64,000 nucleotides of DNA from Paenibacillus sp. FSL R5-0912 (GTDB lineage: Bacteria > Bacillota > Bacilli > Paenibacillales > Paenibacillaceae). The notes under the pieces were generated by a model. It worked only from the letters and a program-made list of their open reading frames with translations, searched no databases and was not told the origin of the DNA. A program made the translations under genes and the position numbers. The stretch lies in NCBI RefSeq assembly GCF_000758605.1, contig NZ_CP009282.1, positions 4,464,001-4,528,000 of the forward strand, given 5' to 3'. Shown here piece by piece: positions 33,569 through 41,481 of the stretch. Position 1 is the stretch's first letter, and each line of letters opens with the position of its first letter.

Positions 33569-35248
33569 TTATACTTCCATGATGATCGGCAGGATCATCG
33601 GTCTGCGGCGTGTCTGCTCGTAAAGGAAACGGCCGAGCGAATCTTTGACACTGGTCTTCAGAGAAGCCCACTCATTGACCTTCTCGCTCATCAGGCGCTG
33701 CAGCGTACCGGATACAATCCGGTTAGCTTCGTCCAGGAGACCTTCAGACTCCCGCACGTAGACAAATCCGCGGGAAATGATGTCCGGTCCGGAGACAATA
33801 GCTCCATTCTGCTTGCTGAGTGTTACCACTACAACCAGAATTCCGTCCTGGGACAAGAGCTTACGGTCACGCAGTACGATATTGCCGACATCGCCGACAC
33901 CAAGTCCGTCAATGAGCACGTTGCCTGCAGTAACCTTACCGGCTCTGCGTGCTGCACCTCCGGAAATTTCAATCACTTCGCCAAGCTCCGTGATGAAGAT
34001 ATTACTTGGTTCTACACCGACGGACTCTGCAAGAATTGCATGTCTGCGCTGCATCCGGAACTCACCGTGAATTGGAATGAAGAATTTCGGCTTCATCAGG
34101 TTGAGCATCAGCTTCAGCTCTTCCTGGCTGCCGTGACCGGATACGTGAACACCGGAGTTGGAGCCGCTGTAAATTACATTGGCGCCAAGACGGAACAGTT
34201 CATCAATGGTACGGCCTACATACTTCTCATTACCCGGTACCGGTGTAGCTGCAATAATAACGGTATCGCCCGGCATAATGTCAACCTTGCGGTGACTGGA
34301 GCGTGCCATACGCGTTAACGCGGACATAGGTTCGCCCTGGCTGCCTGTACAAAGCACAACTACACGGTTGCCGGCCATTCTGTTCATTTCTTCCGGTTCA
34401 ATCAGCATACCGTCAGGAATGTACAGATAACCGAGCTCGGAAGCAATGGAAACTACGTTAACCATACTGCGTCCGATGACAGTAATCTTGCGGCCTGTCG
34501 ATTCTGCTGCATTCACCACCTGCTGGATACGGTGCACGTTGGAAGCAAAGGTTGCTACAACTACACGCTGTTCAGCTTTACGGAAAATATCTTCCAGAAC
34601 AATACCGACATTCTTCTCCGAAGGTGTAAAGCCCGGCTTCTCGGCATTGGTACTGTCCGACAGCAGTGCAAGCACACCCTTCGATCCGATTTCGGCCATC
34701 CGGTGCAGATTCGCAAATTGACCGTTAACTGGCGTGTGGTCGAATTTGAAGTCACCTGTGTGGACAACGTTGCCTTCCGGAGTCTCGATGCATACACCCA
34801 CGGAATCAGGAATACTGTGGTTAGTTCTGAAGAATGTTACCTTAAGCGAGGTGCCCAGTTCAATTTCCGAATCTTCGTTGATCAGAATCCGTTTGGTTTC
34901 ACCCAACAGGTTCGCTTCCTTGAGCTTGTTATCCACAAGGCCAAGTGTAAGTCTTGTTCCATAGACTGGAACATTCAGGTTCTTGAGCACATAAGACAAT
35001 CCGCCAATGTGATCCTCATGTCCGTGGGTAAGCACAATCCCTCTTACTTTGTCACGGTTCTCAGTCAGGTACGAGATGTCAGGTATTACAATATCAATAC
35101 CGAGCATATCTTCTTCCGGGAATTTCAGGCCGGCATCCACGACTACAATGTCATTGCCGTACTGAATAACGTACATGTTTTTTCCGATCTCGCCGACTCC
35201 GCCTAATGCGAATATCGACAATTTATCGTTGTTGTTTTTTTTCGACAA
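33569..35248 (-). CDS. rnjB: ribonuclease J (RnjB/J2-type by position and sequence)
   Basis: 559 residues: metallo-beta-lactamase/beta-CASP ribonuclease acting as 5'-3' exonuclease and endonuclease. Metal motif HGHEDH at 75-80, then HSIPDSVGV, HTGDFKFDHTP, and HVSGHGSQEELKLM in the beta-CASP part; it ends PMILPIIMEV. The wording at the N-terminus (SKKNNNDKLSIFALGGVGEIGKN, GIDIVIPDISYL) and the place after dapA match RNase J2, but J2 of B. subtilis reads HGHDEN, while this copy keeps all ligands. Start TTG 35248 after AGGAGGG. Confidence 0.94.
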   Translation of the reverse strand: MSKKNNNDKLSIFALGGVGEIGKNMYVIQYGNDIVVVDAGLKFPEEDMLGIDIVIPDISYLTENRDKVRGIVLTHGHEDHIGGLSYVLKNLNVPVYGTRLTLGLVDNKLKEANLLGETKRILINEDSEIELGTSLKVTFFRTNHSIPDSVGVCIETPEGNVVHTGDFKFDHTPVNGQFANLHRMAEIGSKGVLALLSDSTNAEKPGFTPSEKNVGIVLEDIFRKAEQRVVVATFASNVHRIQQVVNAAESTGRKITVIGRSMVNVVSIASELGYLYIPDGMLIEPEEMNRMAGNRVVVLCTGSQGEPMSALTRMARSSHRKVDIMPGDTVIIAATPVPGNEKYVGRTIDELFRLGANVIYSGSNSGVHVSGHGSQEELKLMLNLMKPKFFIPIHGEFRMQRRHAILAESVGVEPSNIFITELGEVIEISGGAARRAGKVTAGNVLIDGLGVGDVGNIVLRDRKLLSQDGILVVVVTLSKQNGAIVSGPDIISRGFVYVRESEGLLDEANRIVSGTLQRLMSEKVNEWASLKTSVKDSLGRFLYEQTRRRPMILPIIMEV

Positions 35249-35822
35249 ATGAATCTAACCCTCCTATGATGTTGGACGTCATACTTTTATTTGTAAACAA
35301 TGAGCTTCAATTATTTCAGCGGCGCTGTAGACTTTCTTCAAATTGCTGTTAACTTTCCTTATTCGACAATGAAATTCCGATAAGTCTGTATAATTGCGCA
35401 AGGCGAAACTCCCGAACCGGGCAGTAATATCGTCTTGAAGCGGGCAAACGCCGTCAAAATTTCACCACCGCGCCCCTCGCGCGAAAATCCGGCAGTTTTA
35501 GCACAGACTTATCCAAGGACCTATCCTGTCTCACAATGTAAAATCACATTGACGGAAGATTACCGCATATTTTATTTTAACCGCACCGAATCACTTAAGG
35601 ACATTATACATGATTTTTTTGGCAAAAGACAAGTCATCCTGATCCCAGTCCTATTCTTTCCTTAACAAACAGCCATTATTTGAGGAAAAGACAAGCAAAA
35701 AAGTGGTTATGGCTTGCGTTTTTTTACATAGTCTTTATCCCGATCTGACAAACTAAAAAACCGGGCGCTCTCTAGAGCGGCCGGTTAAAGGTATAAATCT
35801 GCTTGAAATATAGCGGCAATGC
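35249..35822. other. 574-bp gap between dapA and rnjB
   Basis: No supported gene. It holds the dapA terminator (35759-35786), a CAATGT/ACATTG inverted repeat near 35537-35555, and AT-rich sequence upstream of rnjB that should hold its promoter, which I could not pin down. Small ORFs here have no ribosome binding site or recognisable product. Confidence 0.4.
35759..35786. terminator. terminator of dapA
   Basis: AACCGG (35759-35764) pairs with CCGGTT (35781-35786), with inner GCTCT/AGAGC, and six T on the minus strand; 36 bp past the dapA stop. Confidence 0.88.
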
Positions 35823-36698
35823 CTATTTCAGTAAAGCTGCAATGAAAGCCGCTTCCTCTTCCGTCGGAGAAACCAGCGGCAGACGGACGGAACCTACGTC
35901 GATCCCGCGCAGACCCAGCGCATATTTCACCGCCGAAGGATTCGGCAGCGGCTGCGGGCATTCGAACAACCCTTTGAACACAGGAAACAGCGTCCGGTGG
36001 AGCTCACCGGCACGCTGGACGTTCCCGGAAGTGAAAGCTTCGATCATCTCCAGCATCTGCGCCCCGACAATGTGGCTGGCTACGCTGATAATGCCATGGC
36101 CACCCACAGCAAGCGTGGCCAGACCCGCAGAATCATCCCCCGAGTAGACATGGAAATCATCCGGGCAGGCCGAGGCAATCAGGGTGATCTGATCCACCGA
36201 GACGCATTCCTTCGTAGCGACAATGTTCGGAAGTGCGGCCAGACGCAATGTCGTTGCGACGCTAAGGCTCACCGTAGTGCGGCTTGGTACATTGTATAAA
36301 ATGCAAGGCAGCGAAGTCTCAGCGGCAATGGACGAGAAATGCCGGTAGAGCCCTTCCTGATTAGGTTTGTTGTAATAAGGGACGACCAGAAGCACACCGT
36401 CCACGCCGAGTTTCTCGGCTTCCTTCGTGAGCTCGATGGAATGTCTAGTGCTGTTGCTGCCGGTTCCGGCGATGATTTTGCAGCGTCCGCCTGCCTGCTT
36501 TTTGACAAAAGAAAAGAGCTTCAGCTTCTCATCATCGGTTAAGGTAGGCGATTCACCCGTTGTTCCGCAGACTACCAGCGCAGCGGATTTCTGTTCTTCT
36601 ATCAAGTAATCGACAAGCCTTGAAGTTGCTTCCCAGTTGATTTCTCCGTCCCCGTCAAACGGGGTTACCATTGCGGTTATTAGTCTTCCGAAATCCAC
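35823..36698 (-). CDS. dapA: 4-hydroxy-tetrahydrodipicolinate synthase
   Basis: 291-residue class I aldolase that condenses pyruvate with aspartate semialdehyde, the branch point to lysine, diaminopimelate and dipicolinate. GTTGES (45-50), YNVPSRT (catalytic Tyr and substrate-binding Arg), and the Schiff-base Lys in NIVATKECV. Start GTG 36698 (VDFGRLITAMVTPF) after AAGGAGG; the ATG at 36740 would lie inside dapG. It follows dapG by 16 bp in a spore-linked dap/dpa cluster, so this is the main DapA, distinct from the paralogue at 7525. Confidence 0.96.
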   Translation of the reverse strand: MDFGRLITAMVTPFDGDGEINWEATSRLVDYLIEEQKSAALVVCGTTGESPTLTDDEKLKLFSFVKKQAGGRCKIIAGTGSNSTRHSIELTKEAEKLGVDGVLLVVPYYNKPNQEGLYRHFSSIAAETSLPCILYNVPSRTTVSLSVATTLRLAALPNIVATKECVSVDQITLIASACPDDFHVYSGDDSAGLATLAVGGHGIISVASHIVGAQMLEMIEAFTSGNVQRAGELHRTLFPVFKGLFECPQPLPNPSAVKYALGLRGIDVGSVRLPLVSPTEEEAAFIAALLK

Positions 36699-36714
36699 TT
36701 TGAATTCCTCCTTG

Positions 36715-37935
36715 TCAGCGGTGCAATTCAAACTTGGCATGCAGGGCGCGAACCGACTGCACCATATCTTCCTTCTTCACCAGAACCCAAATGGTTGTAT
36801 TGGAGTCTGCGGATTGCAGAATCTGAATATTTTGCGAGCTGAGCGCTTCAACAATACGGGCCATGATTCCCGGCACCCCGTTGATGCCTCCGCCGATAAC
36901 GGATACCTTCGCACAGCCAGACAAGCTCCTAGGTCGCAGCCCCAGCTCCTGTAGCACAGAGATTGCCTTCTCCGATTTGTCATCGAATACAGTGTACAGA
37001 GCCTCGGATGGAGTCACATTGATGAAGTCTACGCTGATTCCATTATCCGCCATGCTTTTGAAAATCTGCAGCTGTACACCGGTTCCGTTGCCGTCCGGAC
37101 ATTCTACGGAGATCTGTGTAATGTTGCTGACGTACGCAACGCCCGTGACAAAACGGTCAACGACTCCGTGCGAAACATCGCTAAAGCCTTCAGGATGGGT
37201 AACAAGCGTCCCTTCCGCTTCGGAGAACGTTGACCGTACACGTACCGGAATCTGAGCCTGCATGGCGATTTCCACAGCCCGGGGATGAATTACCTTGGCT
37301 CCCTGATAGGCCATATTGCAGATTTCCGTATAACTGACATAAGTAAGCTGCTTGGCATCTTCGACAATCCGCGGATCAGCGGTCAGAATGCCGTCGACAT
37401 CGGTATATATATCGACCATGTCCGCACGCAGTGCGGCTCCGAGCGCTGTAGCCGAAGTATCGCTTCCTCCGCGGCCAAGGGTTGTGAAGTCGCCAGCCTC
37501 AGTTTGGCCCTGGAACCCTGTTACTATTACTACTTTATGCTCACGCAGTTCGCGTAGAATGCGTTCTGTCCGCACATCCAGAATTCTTGCATTGCCGTAG
37601 CTGCTGTCTGTTACAAATCCCGCCTGCGCCCCCGTAAGCACGGTAGAACGGATCCCTTCCTGCTCCAGCAGTCCGCACAGATTGGCCGCCGAGATAATCT
37701 CCCCGCAGCACATCAGCAGATCACGCTCGCGGTCGGGCAGCGAGTTCCCGCTTTGAGCCGCCAGATCCAGCAGTGTATCTGTAGCATAAGGCTCACCTTT
37801 GCGGCCCATTGCCGAGACTACAACCACCAGGCTGAACCCGCTGGCCAGCTCCCGTTTGACATGACGGATTACATGTTCTCTGGCCACCGGTGTGGAGAGC
37901 GAGGTTCCGCCGAATTTTTGCACCAAAATACCCAT
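36715..37935 (-). CDS. dapG: aspartokinase I (diaminopimelate-sensitive type)
   Basis: 406 residues. Kinase domain with KFGGTSLST near residue 8 and DVDGILTADPRI; two C-terminal ACT domains (ISVECPDGNGTGVQLQIFK and VSVIGGGINGVPGIMARIVEAL). It phosphorylates aspartate, the first step to lysine, DAP and dipicolinate. Start ATG 37935 after GGAGG. Directly upstream of dapA; in B. subtilis asd precedes it, but here a second dpaA does. Confidence 0.95.
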   Translation of the reverse strand: MGILVQKFGGTSLSTPVAREHVIRHVKRELASGFSLVVVVSAMGRKGEPYATDTLLDLAAQSGNSLPDRERDLLMCCGEIISAANLCGLLEQEGIRSTVLTGAQAGFVTDSSYGNARILDVRTERILRELREHKVVIVTGFQGQTEAGDFTTLGRGGSDTSATALGAALRADMVDIYTDVDGILTADPRIVEDAKQLTYVSYTEICNMAYQGAKVIHPRAVEIAMQAQIPVRVRSTFSEAEGTLVTHPEGFSDVSHGVVDRFVTGVAYVSNITQISVECPDGNGTGVQLQIFKSMADNGISVDFINVTPSEALYTVFDDKSEKAISVLQELGLRPRSLSGCAKVSVIGGGINGVPGIMARIVEALSSQNIQILQSADSNTTIWVLVKKEDMVQSVRALHAKFELHR

Positions 37936-37987
37936 TTATAATTCCTCCAATTACTTCTCTAAGCAAGCGCTGATAAATACGCAGAAT

Positions 37988-38013
37988 AGCTGTTACTTTC
38001 ATAGAAAACAGCT
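37988..38013 (-). promoter_or_regulatory. hairpin in the dapG leader
   Basis: AGCTGTT (37988-37994) pairs with AACAGCT (38007-38013), 53 bp upstream of dapG. The 140-bp leader is too short for a lysine riboswitch and no T-run follows, so its role is unclear. Confidence 0.35.
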
Positions 38014-38075
38014 CTTGCTGCGCTGGGTGCATACCTTGAAATACTGAATCATGTGTTAATCAAATCTCTGACAGT

Positions 38076-38975
38076 TCATTCTTCCCCCGGCGTGTGCGAA
38101 ACCTCGTCCGAAATCGACTGCAGCAATGCACCAGCCATAATCCTCCCTGCGCTTGCCGGGGCGACAATCCCGGGAAGGCCCGGGGCGAGAATCGCCTTGA
38201 TCCCCCGCTTCTCCGCGTAACGGAAATCACAGCCGCCCGGAGCCGAAGCCAGATCGATAATTACACACTGCCGGGGCACACGCGAAAGAACCTCTGCCGT
38301 AAGCAACATGCCGGGAACGGTATTGAAGATAAGGTCAACATCATCCACATGAAGCTGCAGGGCTCCGGTCATAAAAGGCTTCCACCCCATTTCTTCCGCA
38401 CGGGCGTAATGCTCCTGCTTCCTGACCCCCACAGACACCCTGGCTCCAAGGCCTTGCAGGGTCCAGGCCATCGTGAAGCCGGTTCTTCCCATGCCCAGCA
38501 CCATTGAATTGGAGCCATGTATGGTGAAATCGGTGTTCTGAATGGCTATAACCAGCGCGCCTTCCGCTGTAGGAATGGAATTGTATATCGCCACATCATC
38601 CCTGTCCAGCAGCTCCACGAGCTTCAGTGAATGCCTGGTACACAAGGCACGCAAATAATCTTTGGCTATACCAGTATATACTATACAATCTGCCCGCAGC
38701 GCCGCGATATGTTCGTCCAGCAGTTGCAGCGGACCGGAGGAATACATCGCGTTAAGCTTCCCTTCCTCATCGCATCCTGCCACGGGCAGCACTAGCACAT
38801 CAGCTGTGCCAAGCAGTTCTGCGGACATCAGTTCCAGAGACACCCCCGGAACCGGAGTCTTCCACTGGTCGAACCCCGCGGCACTTACTGCCGCATTCAT
38901 CTCTACGCATCTGCGGATCACTTCGAGTTGTCTTGCGTCCCCGCCCAGGAATACGATCCTGATGCCAGTAAGCAT
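38076..38975 (-). CDS. dipicolinate synthase subunit A, second copy
   Basis: 299 residues, a full-length DpaA (SpoVFA) paralogue. N-terminal GGDARQLEVIRRCVEM, the hallmark DDVAIYNSIPTAEG, a Rossmann motif VLGMGRTGFTMA, and PGLPGIVAPASAGRIMA. By eye it is about three quarters identical to the copy at 39707-40603, with no stop or frameshift. Differences cluster in residues 27-115 and at the C-terminus. Start ATG 38975 after AAAGGGG; longer upstream reading has no homology. It lies 134 bp past dpaB and replaces asd in the Bacillus gene order. Whether it is active or forms mixed complexes is unknown. Confidence 0.93.
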   Translation of the reverse strand: MLTGIRIVFLGGDARQLEVIRRCVEMNAAVSAAGFDQWKTPVPGVSLELMSAELLGTADVLVLPVAGCDEEGKLNAMYSSGPLQLLDEHIAALRADCIVYTGIAKDYLRALCTRHSLKLVELLDRDDVAIYNSIPTAEGALVIAIQNTDFTIHGSNSMVLGMGRTGFTMAWTLQGLGARVSVGVRKQEHYARAEEMGWKPFMTGALQLHVDDVDLIFNTVPGMLLTAEVLSRVPRQCVIIDLASAPGGCDFRYAEKRGIKAILAPGLPGIVAPASAGRIMAGALLQSISDEVSHTPGEE

Positions 38976-39109
38976 AAGGAAAATGCCCCTTTCCTCCACC
39001 CTGAAAAATGCTCCAACCTTACCCTGCTGAATAAATTGTTGAACCGCCCTCAGAATGAGGACGGCAGTTAGGTTACATATGTGCTTGGCTGCTGTGAAGA
39101 GCCGTAATG

Positions 39110-39706
39110 CTATGCTGAATGAAACCGTTCGATAATCATAGGCTGCAGCTGGCTGCCTTGCAGGGCTGCATAACAAGCCTCAGGAATAAGGTCCATCCGG
39201 GCCACAAGTGAGTTAGGCTTAGCAACCGGATTATCCTGGCCGAATGGCACAAAATAAATATTTTTAGTTACCAGCAGCTTAGCAATATTCGCCGCATTCA
39301 GGCCCAGGCCATCGTTGGTGGAGATCGCCAGCACCAGCGGACGCCCATTGCGCATCTGCGATTTGGCAGCCATCAGCACCGGACTATCCGTCATGGCATT
39401 CGCCAGTTTGCTTGTTGTGTTCCCTGTGCAGGGAGCAATCGTAAGTACATCCAGCAGCTTCGAAGGACCCAGCGGTTCCGCTTCAACAATTGTAGAAATG
39501 ATATCATTCCCCGTTATATCTTTCAACTGTTTTAACCAATTTTCCGATGTGCCAAAGCGCGTATCCGTGTTCAGCACAGATGCCGATACAATCGGCACCA
39601 CGTTGGCGCCGCCATCCATAAACCGCTGAATCTGCGGCATTACCTCAGCAAAGGTGCAGTGAGAGCCGGTAATTGCATAACCAACTGTTTTACCATGCCA
39701 ATCCAT
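39110..39706 (-). CDS. dpaB: dipicolinate synthase subunit B
   Basis: 198-residue flavoprotein-fold subunit (SpoVFB). N-terminal VGYAITGSHCTFAEVMPQI and TIAPCTGNTTSKLANAMTDSPV, the HFCD/flavoprotein motifs. With DpaA it oxidises dihydrodipicolinate to dipicolinic acid in the mother cell. The start ATG 39706 directly follows the TAA of dpaA (TAAATG), so the two are translated together. Confidence 0.96.
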   Translation of the reverse strand: MDWHGKTVGYAITGSHCTFAEVMPQIQRFMDGGANVVPIVSASVLNTDTRFGTSENWLKQLKDITGNDIISTIVEAEPLGPSKLLDVLTIAPCTGNTTSKLANAMTDSPVLMAAKSQMRNGRPLVLAISTNDGLGLNAANIAKLLVTKNIYFVPFGQDNPVAKPNSLVARMDLIPEACYAALQGSQLQPMIIERFHSA

Positions 39707-40603
39707 TTATTCGTCCCCCCTGATTGAAGTCTCGCCTGATAACGACTGTACCAGCGCATTAGCCATAATGATTCCGGCGCTCTTGGGGGCCACAATACCG
39801 GGAAGTCCCGGTGCCAGCATCGCCTTGATCCCGCGCTTCTCGGCATAGCGGAAATCACACCCGCCCGGTGCGGAAGCCAGATCGATGATCACGCAGTGCA
39901 GCTGAAGACGCGATAGAACCTGTGCGTTAATAATCATGCTTGGAATGGTATTGAAGATCAGATCCGCTTCCGGTACGTGAAGCAGCAGATCTCCGGTCAT
40001 AAACGGCTTCCAGCCCATTTCCTCTGCCCTTGCATAATGCTCCTGTTTCCTTACGCCTACTTTTACAGTTGCACCCATGCCTTGCAGTGCCCTGGCCATG
40101 GTGAATCCCGTCCTGCCCATTCCGAGTACCATTGAGGTAGAACCATGGATGGTGAAATCGGTATTCTGTATAGCCATAACCAGTGCACCCTCAGCAGTCG
40201 GGATAGAATTGTAAATGGCCACATCATCCCGGTTCAGCAGCTCCACCAGCTTGAGTGAATGTCTGACACACAGGCCGCGCAAATAGCTTTTGGCCATGCC
40301 GGTATACACGATAGCCCGGGACGGCAGCGCAGCTATATGCTCTTCCAGCAGTTGCAGGCGTTCTGAAGCAAATACCGCATTAATATAACCCTCATCATCG
40401 CAGCCGACAGCCGGCAGCACCAGCACATCTGCGCTGCTGAGTAATTCTGCCGACATTTGTTCCAGGTTTACCCCCGGGCTTGGGGCATCCCACTTGTCGA
40501 ACCCGGCAGCGCTTACCGTCCCATCCATTTCCACACATTTCCGAATCACTTCAATTTGTCTCGCGTCCCCGCCCAGGAACACGATCCTGATGCCAGTAAG
40601 CAT
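39707..40603 (-). CDS. dpaA: dipicolinate synthase subunit A, first copy
   Basis: 298 residues, matching B. subtilis SpoVFA throughout: GGDARQIEVIRKCVEM, YTGMAKSYL, DDVAIYNSIPTAEG, VLGMGRTGFTMARALQGMGA (NAD(P)-binding), and APGLPGIVAPKSAG. The Lys in VAPKSAG is kept here but is Ala in the second copy. Start ATG 40603 after AAAGGAG; an in-frame ATG at 40630 overlaps that site. It heads the dpaA-dpaB-dpaA2-dapG-dapA series and has a sigma-K-like promoter. Confidence 0.96.
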   Translation of the reverse strand: MLTGIRIVFLGGDARQIEVIRKCVEMDGTVSAAGFDKWDAPSPGVNLEQMSAELLSSADVLVLPAVGCDDEGYINAVFASERLQLLEEHIAALPSRAIVYTGMAKSYLRGLCVRHSLKLVELLNRDDVAIYNSIPTAEGALVMAIQNTDFTIHGSTSMVLGMGRTGFTMARALQGMGATVKVGVRKQEHYARAEEMGWKPFMTGDLLLHVPEADLIFNTIPSMIINAQVLSRLQLHCVIIDLASAPGGCDFRYAEKRGIKAMLAPGLPGIVAPKSAGIIMANALVQSLSGETSIRGDE

Positions 40604-40644
40604 AGGGATGACGCTCCTTTCAACATACACATTCGACTATAGAG

Positions 40645-40673
40645 CATCTTATGCCGTGTGGTGCGGATGGGTG
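40645..40673 (-). promoter_or_regulatory. sigma-K (late mother-cell) promoter of dpaA
   Basis: Minus strand: CACC (40670-40673), 16 bp, CATAAGATG (40645-40653). Consensus mACm, 16-17 bp, CATAnnnTA; one mismatch at the last base. It lies 42 bp before dpaA. spoVF is sigma-K controlled in B. subtilis. Confidence 0.65.
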
Positions 40674-40740
40674 AAGAGCGGAGATGAATTCCGGTGAAGC
40701 TGAGATAAATCACTGATAATAAGTGTTATTCATTCTACAA

Positions 40741-40916
40741 TCAGCTATAAAAGTAAATTCACCCGCCCCGATCCCAGCCGTGATCCGGCCAATGCAGTTA
40801 TGCCTGATATCGAAGTCTATACAACGGCTCAGGATATTATCGACCGCCGGGATGCCCAGATGGAGAAGCTCTATGAGGTAGTCGGGCATAAACAGGCTAA
40901 GGGCACAGCCAAATAG
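40741..40916 (+). pseudogene. C-terminal remnant of an S41-type peptidase gene
   Basis: A plus-strand frame with protein-like codon use but no start reads about 58 codons to TAG at 40914, ending in MPDIEVYTTAQDIIDRRDAQ (from 40800) and then MEKLYEVVGHK. The preceding KFTRPDPSRDPAN is also protein-like. The run of PDIEVYTTAQDI..RRDAQMEK resembles the C-terminal end of S41 (tail-specific) peptidases, where PD-V-T--DI---RD-QLE is common. There is no upstream body of such a gene, so this looks like a fossil 3' end. The assignment to S41 is from memory of the motif and is tentative. Confidence 0.45.
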
Positions 40917-40951
40917 AAGGCTAACGTATTTACGCATATGCCAAACATAAA

Positions 40952-40997
40952 AAAGCTTGCGGTTACGCACCATGAAGGTGCGGTTTCCGCAAGCTTT
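40952..40997. terminator. terminator of dut (bidirectional)
   Basis: AAAGCTTGCGG pairs with CCGCAAGCTTT (40987-40997), with an inner GCACC/GGTGC stem, then T on the minus strand; 38 bp past the dut stop. Confidence 0.88.
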
Positions 40998-41034
40998 AGT
41001 CTAATTTCTATAAGATCCTATACGAATTTGCTGC

Positions 41035-41481
41035 TTATTTACCCGTATGTCCAAAGCCTCCGACGCCGCGCTCCGTTTCAGAGAGCTCACCGACTTCCAC
41101 CAGCGTTACAGATGGCACAGCCTGGAACACCATTTGGGCAATCCGCTCATTGCGGGCAATCGCAAACGGCTCCTGACCCAGGTTGATCAGCAGCACCTTA
41201 ATCTCACCACGGTAATCCGCATCGATGGTACCCGGGGTATTCAGGCAGGTGATACCGTGCTTAAGGGCCAGGCCGCTGCGCGGACGGATCTGCGCCTCCA
41301 GCCCGTCCGGCATGGCGAGTGAGATTCCTGTGGGGATTAATGTGCGCTCGCCCGGAGCAAGCACCACAGCCTCTGCTACAGCGGCATACAGGTCATACCC
41401 AGAGGCCTGTTCGGACATTTTGCAGGGCAGCAGCACATCCTCATTCCCGGGAAGCTTGTTAATTTGAACGTAATAAGACAA
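41035..41481 (-). CDS. dut: dUTP diphosphatase
   Basis: 148-residue trimeric dUTPase that hydrolyses dUTP to dUMP and keeps uracil out of DNA. Family motifs in order: GYDLYAA, RPRSGLALKHGI, NTPGTIDADYRGE, RNERIAQMVF, and RGVGGFGHTGK. Start TTG 41481 after GGAGAG; ATG 41487 would sit on the ribosome binding site. Its first 23 bases overlap the end of mlpA, so it is probably translated by coupling. Confidence 0.95.
   Translation of the reverse strand: MSYYVQINKLPGNEDVLLPCKMSEQASGYDLYAAVAEAVVLAPGERTLIPTGISLAMPDGLEAQIRPRSGLALKHGITCLNTPGTIDADYRGEIKVLLINLGQEPFAIARNERIAQMVFQAVPSVTLVEVGELSETERGVGGFGHTGK

Noticed and set aside
35435..35665. Plus-strand 76-codon ORF in the rnjB-dapA gap
   Set aside because: No ribosome binding site and no protein-like pattern.
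37936..38075. Lysine riboswitch in front of dapG
   Set aside because: The gap is only 140 bp and lacks the five-helix lysine aptamer pattern; only a simple hairpin is visible.
40710..40973. Minus-strand 87-codon ORF between dut and dpaA
   Set aside because: It is the antisense of the S41-like remnant and of the dut terminator; the plus frame looks more protein-like.
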